NCBI RefSeq assembly: GCF_014805625.2
Contig: NW_023998415.1
Location: 7,595,938 to 7,659,937 of the forward strand
Direction: 5' to 3'
DNA length: 64,000 nucleotides
Source of the DNA: Glossina fuscipes
Taxonomy: Eukaryota; Arthropoda; Insecta; Diptera; Glossinidae
A program made the translations under genes and the position numbers. The notes beneath the pieces were generated by a model. The model searched no databases and was not told the DNA's origin. It was given only the letters and a program-made list of their open reading frames with translations. Every line of letters starts with the position of its first letter. The first letter of the stretch is position 1. Below are positions 61,484-64,000 of this stretch, piece after piece.

Positions 61484-61820
61484 TGTATATTGTTGATCAG
61501 TATGAAATTTTGAATTGACTCATGTGCATGCCATGTGCAATAAAGATAGCGACTTGGATACAAATTTGGAAGAAACATTTGCACACATGAGCTGCTAAAT
61601 TGGTCCATGAGCCCAAGTCCATAGTGAAGCGTAAAGTGAACGCCACGCCGTTTTCTAAACAATAATTTGTGGCTTTTCGCTCACTACTCACAAATTATGA
61701 AGGACAGAATGTTGAAATTTTCTACACTTGAATTTTTACTTTACGCTAAACTCGACTACTTATATAATATATATGTGTAAAAATGGAAAAATCGGCTATG
61801 CCCACACAATGTTACGCGTA
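61354..61820 (+). repeat. dispersed repeat, copy F
   Basis: Left edge TTTTTATACTCACCACTGAA and AGAGGGGCGTATGCTCACTT, then ATGTTTGCAACACCCGGAAG. Next come AGATAGATCCTATAACG, a TA microsatellite (61448-61480), and GTTGATCAGTATGAAATTTT. It ends near CGGCTATGCCCACACAATG. This copy shows best that the family starts with a TATACYCACCA-CTGAA block and then GTTTGCAACACCC. Confidence 0.6.
61448..61480. repeat. (TA)n microsatellite inside the dispersed repeat
   Basis: The run sits where other copies have a short TATATATA, so it is likely an expansion of an internal repeat motif. Confidence 0.85.
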
Positions 61821-61824
61821 ATTA

Positions 61825-64000
61825 AATTTTCTCTTCTCCAACATTTTTGATGTTTTACGCTTATCAACCATAACGTAAATAAGAAGTGTGGTTTAAAATT
61901 ATTCCGTAAATAAAAATATATTGTCTGCCTAAAAGTGGGTTAATTCTCAAATAAATATAGTAGACGCCGCAAGCTGATAGGCTAATTTTTTCTTACCAAT
62001 ACCAGCGACATGGAACAGAAGGCGTCACGGGAAGCGTGTGTTGTTTCTAAATTAACCTTTGTGGACGTCACGACATGGTAATTGCGTTTTTATTAACACT
62101 ACCCTTTAGTGAAGTAAAAGGTGAGAGATAAATTCTATCCTCTCGACTTTTTTATAAGAATAAAAGATTTTAATAATAGTAGTGGGTATGTGAGATTCGG
62201 CCCCATTCGAATATAAATTGCTTACTTGTTATTATTAAATCGTATCTTTCCACCTGAGATCGTTGATAATCAATTCAATGTTTCTTCTTTTTTTTTTTCT
62301 TTTTTTTCTTTTTTTTAAATGAACATTTTCCTTATTATTCAAAACTCTTTTTATTCTTATTTGTGCTTATTATTAAATATATTATCTAACGTACATAATA
62401 GCGTAAACAATATATGACCAACGAAGAGATGTAGAATAAATTGTACGTCTTAGCCGTGTGCTCTCTTACTTAGGTCTTCTTACCTTTAAGGTTCTGTTCT
62501 TGGAATGTTTCGTTAAGAGTTCGACTGTTTAGTAATGAGTTTTCAATTATTATACAGAAATTTTTGAGGAGAAGAATAAAATTGTGATTGTTTTACAATG
62601 CGACAGTTACTGAAACCAGTTCTTTTAATGCCTTTGCTTTTTATGCAGAGGATGTGTAATGTTAAAGTATACTTTCGTATGGGTCGTATATTCTGAAGCA
62701 AAACTAATAATGATATGTTATGCTGCATACACGTAATGACAAACCGTGGTATCAATAGAACAAAAAAAAAAAATCGCATTTATAATTAGTTCAATATTCT
62801 CCTTTTGCTACCCTCTCAAAGCATTGCATATTGCAAAAGGAATCTATAAAAAATTCTAAAGTAATAAGAATTGAGTTTTTTTTCCTTTTTTTTTTGTTTT
62901 TGTTTTCGTTTTTCTCTTACACTATCGCAACCATCTTTCTTTAAATAGCTGTTCGTAAAAGCATTTTCAATAAGCATCTTAGCTGATGCACTTCAGAATC
63001 AATCCCTTAACGAATAATCATCATCGTCAACGTTGAAGTAAACAATTAATTAGCACAACTGCTTTGCAGAGCGGAAGCGGATCAAATTTTGTTCCTAAAA
63101 CATGTAATTGTAGCGAAGCTATTAAGAAGCCGTCTTTCTTGAACAAATTTTAAATAACTTTGCCTATAAACAGCAGGGAATCTCAGATAATCATTATACG
63201 ATATAAGATTTTTTCTTTGATTTTCTCTCGATTATTTTTCAATCTTGCTACTTATTTTGATCACGGTCCATCTTCTTCAAAGTCGGCCTCGCGAGTCAAC
63301 GTCCTCTCCTCGTTCCTGCTACCATGAGCTAAGGCATCACTTCACCTTCAAATGGTGATGGGCGAAGAACTCTTTGGAACTGTCTAAGAAATCTATAGAG
63401 TGTTTGCTTGAATCTCGTTTCTATGTGGCGGACGCTGTACGAATATATTGCTGTAAATTTTGAAGTTGGATATCGACTCCGAGTGATGTAAAATTTGCCA
63501 AAAAATTGTACTTTGTATTGTACTTTGCGAGATGAATTTCTAAAGCTAACAGAAGGTTGACCCTCTTGAAGGTACAAAGTCATCTGCAATTTAAGAAAAT
63601 TGTTTTCTTATGAAATCCAACGGATCAAACGCTCTATCTTTTGTTGATTCATCTGCTGGAATTATTGTTACAATCAGTCAGTCAATACTTTCTCTAACGA
63701 GCAAATTGAATCCTTTGAGTCTGCCACTAATATCGCTTTTTCCGCTAATTTTCAACTCCAAATTTACGTAGATTTTATTTGAAGCTTCCAGGTTTCGCCT
63801 TAACCCAATCGGAAGCGTTAAAACTCTTAAAGGATTATTATGATTAAAGATTTTCCTGAAAACAAAAATTCATTCTTTTAACTTAATTTCGTTCAAATAT
63901 TCTTAGGTTTAAAACACTGTTTGGCGTCTTATTTCTTCATGTTCAACAACAATATCAATACAACTAATACTACAGTGACGCAAGTAATTGTGGCAAATAC
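61825..64000. other. intron sequence, no gene seen
   Basis: T-runs at 62290-62320 and 62878-62900. The minus-strand frame at 63329-63589 (86 codons) shows no recognised motif. No fz exon up to the window end. Confidence 0.45.

Larger units (their letters stand above)
11802..64000 (+). other. giant fz intron (5' 52 kb), open at the window end
   Basis: From the donor at 11802 to the end of the window I find no frame resembling the missing C-terminal third of Frizzled (ECL2 with GDILSGVCFVGQ, TM5-7, KTxxxW). I therefore infer a single intron of at least 52 kb. It is AT-rich and rich in transposon relics, dispersed repeats, homopolymers and microsatellites. Long introns are known for fz in Drosophila. 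A strongly diverged or very short exon could have been missed by eye. Confidence 0.75.

Overview
The window looks like a gene-poor, AT-rich piece of a higher-fly (Schizophora) nuclear genome; a tephritid or related fly is my best guess, but the species cannot be fixed from the sequence. The only host gene I can support is frizzled (fz), on the + strand. It is represented by three internal coding exons at 2304-2423, 11205-11399 and 11576-11801. All three have consensus splice sites and compatible phases, and together they encode the end of the linker, TM1-TM4 and the start of the second extracellular loop of the Wnt/planar-polarity receptor. The cysteine-rich Wnt-binding domain must lie upstream, and TM5-7 with the KTxxxW tail downstream. 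No further fz exon is recognisable after 11801, so the intron that opens at 11802 is at least 52 kb long and fills more than 80% of the window.

Layout: 1-2303 is intron with nothing recognised. 2424-11204 is an intron of 8.8 kb with dispersed repeats, a long CT microsatellite and an N-terminal mariner fragment. 11400-11575 is a short intron. 11802-64000 is the giant intron. In order, that intron holds a 5'-truncated jockey-like LINE on the - strand that contains a 100-N assembly gap (14661-15715), a decayed mariner (18340-19233), a second decayed copy of the same LINE on the + strand (29145-30350), a nearly full-length mariner with terminal inverted repeats and TA duplication but a broken transposase (36114-37368), a Helitron helicase relic (48985-49870), an R1-clade LINE relic (52960-53590), and a tRNA-derived SINE with a (TAA)n tail and a 10-bp target duplication (59399-59590). 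At least ten degenerate copies of unclassified dispersed repeats with shared motifs, plus many microsatellites and homopolymer runs, fill much of the rest.

No complete gene, tRNA gene, rRNA, CRISPR array or operon is present. A candidate signal-peptide exon at 47224-47316 is the only hint of a nested host gene, and it is weak. I do not see evidence for an undescribed biological system. The more interesting observations are the intact SINE insertion, the nearly complete but disabled mariner, and the repeat family that recurs through the fz introns.
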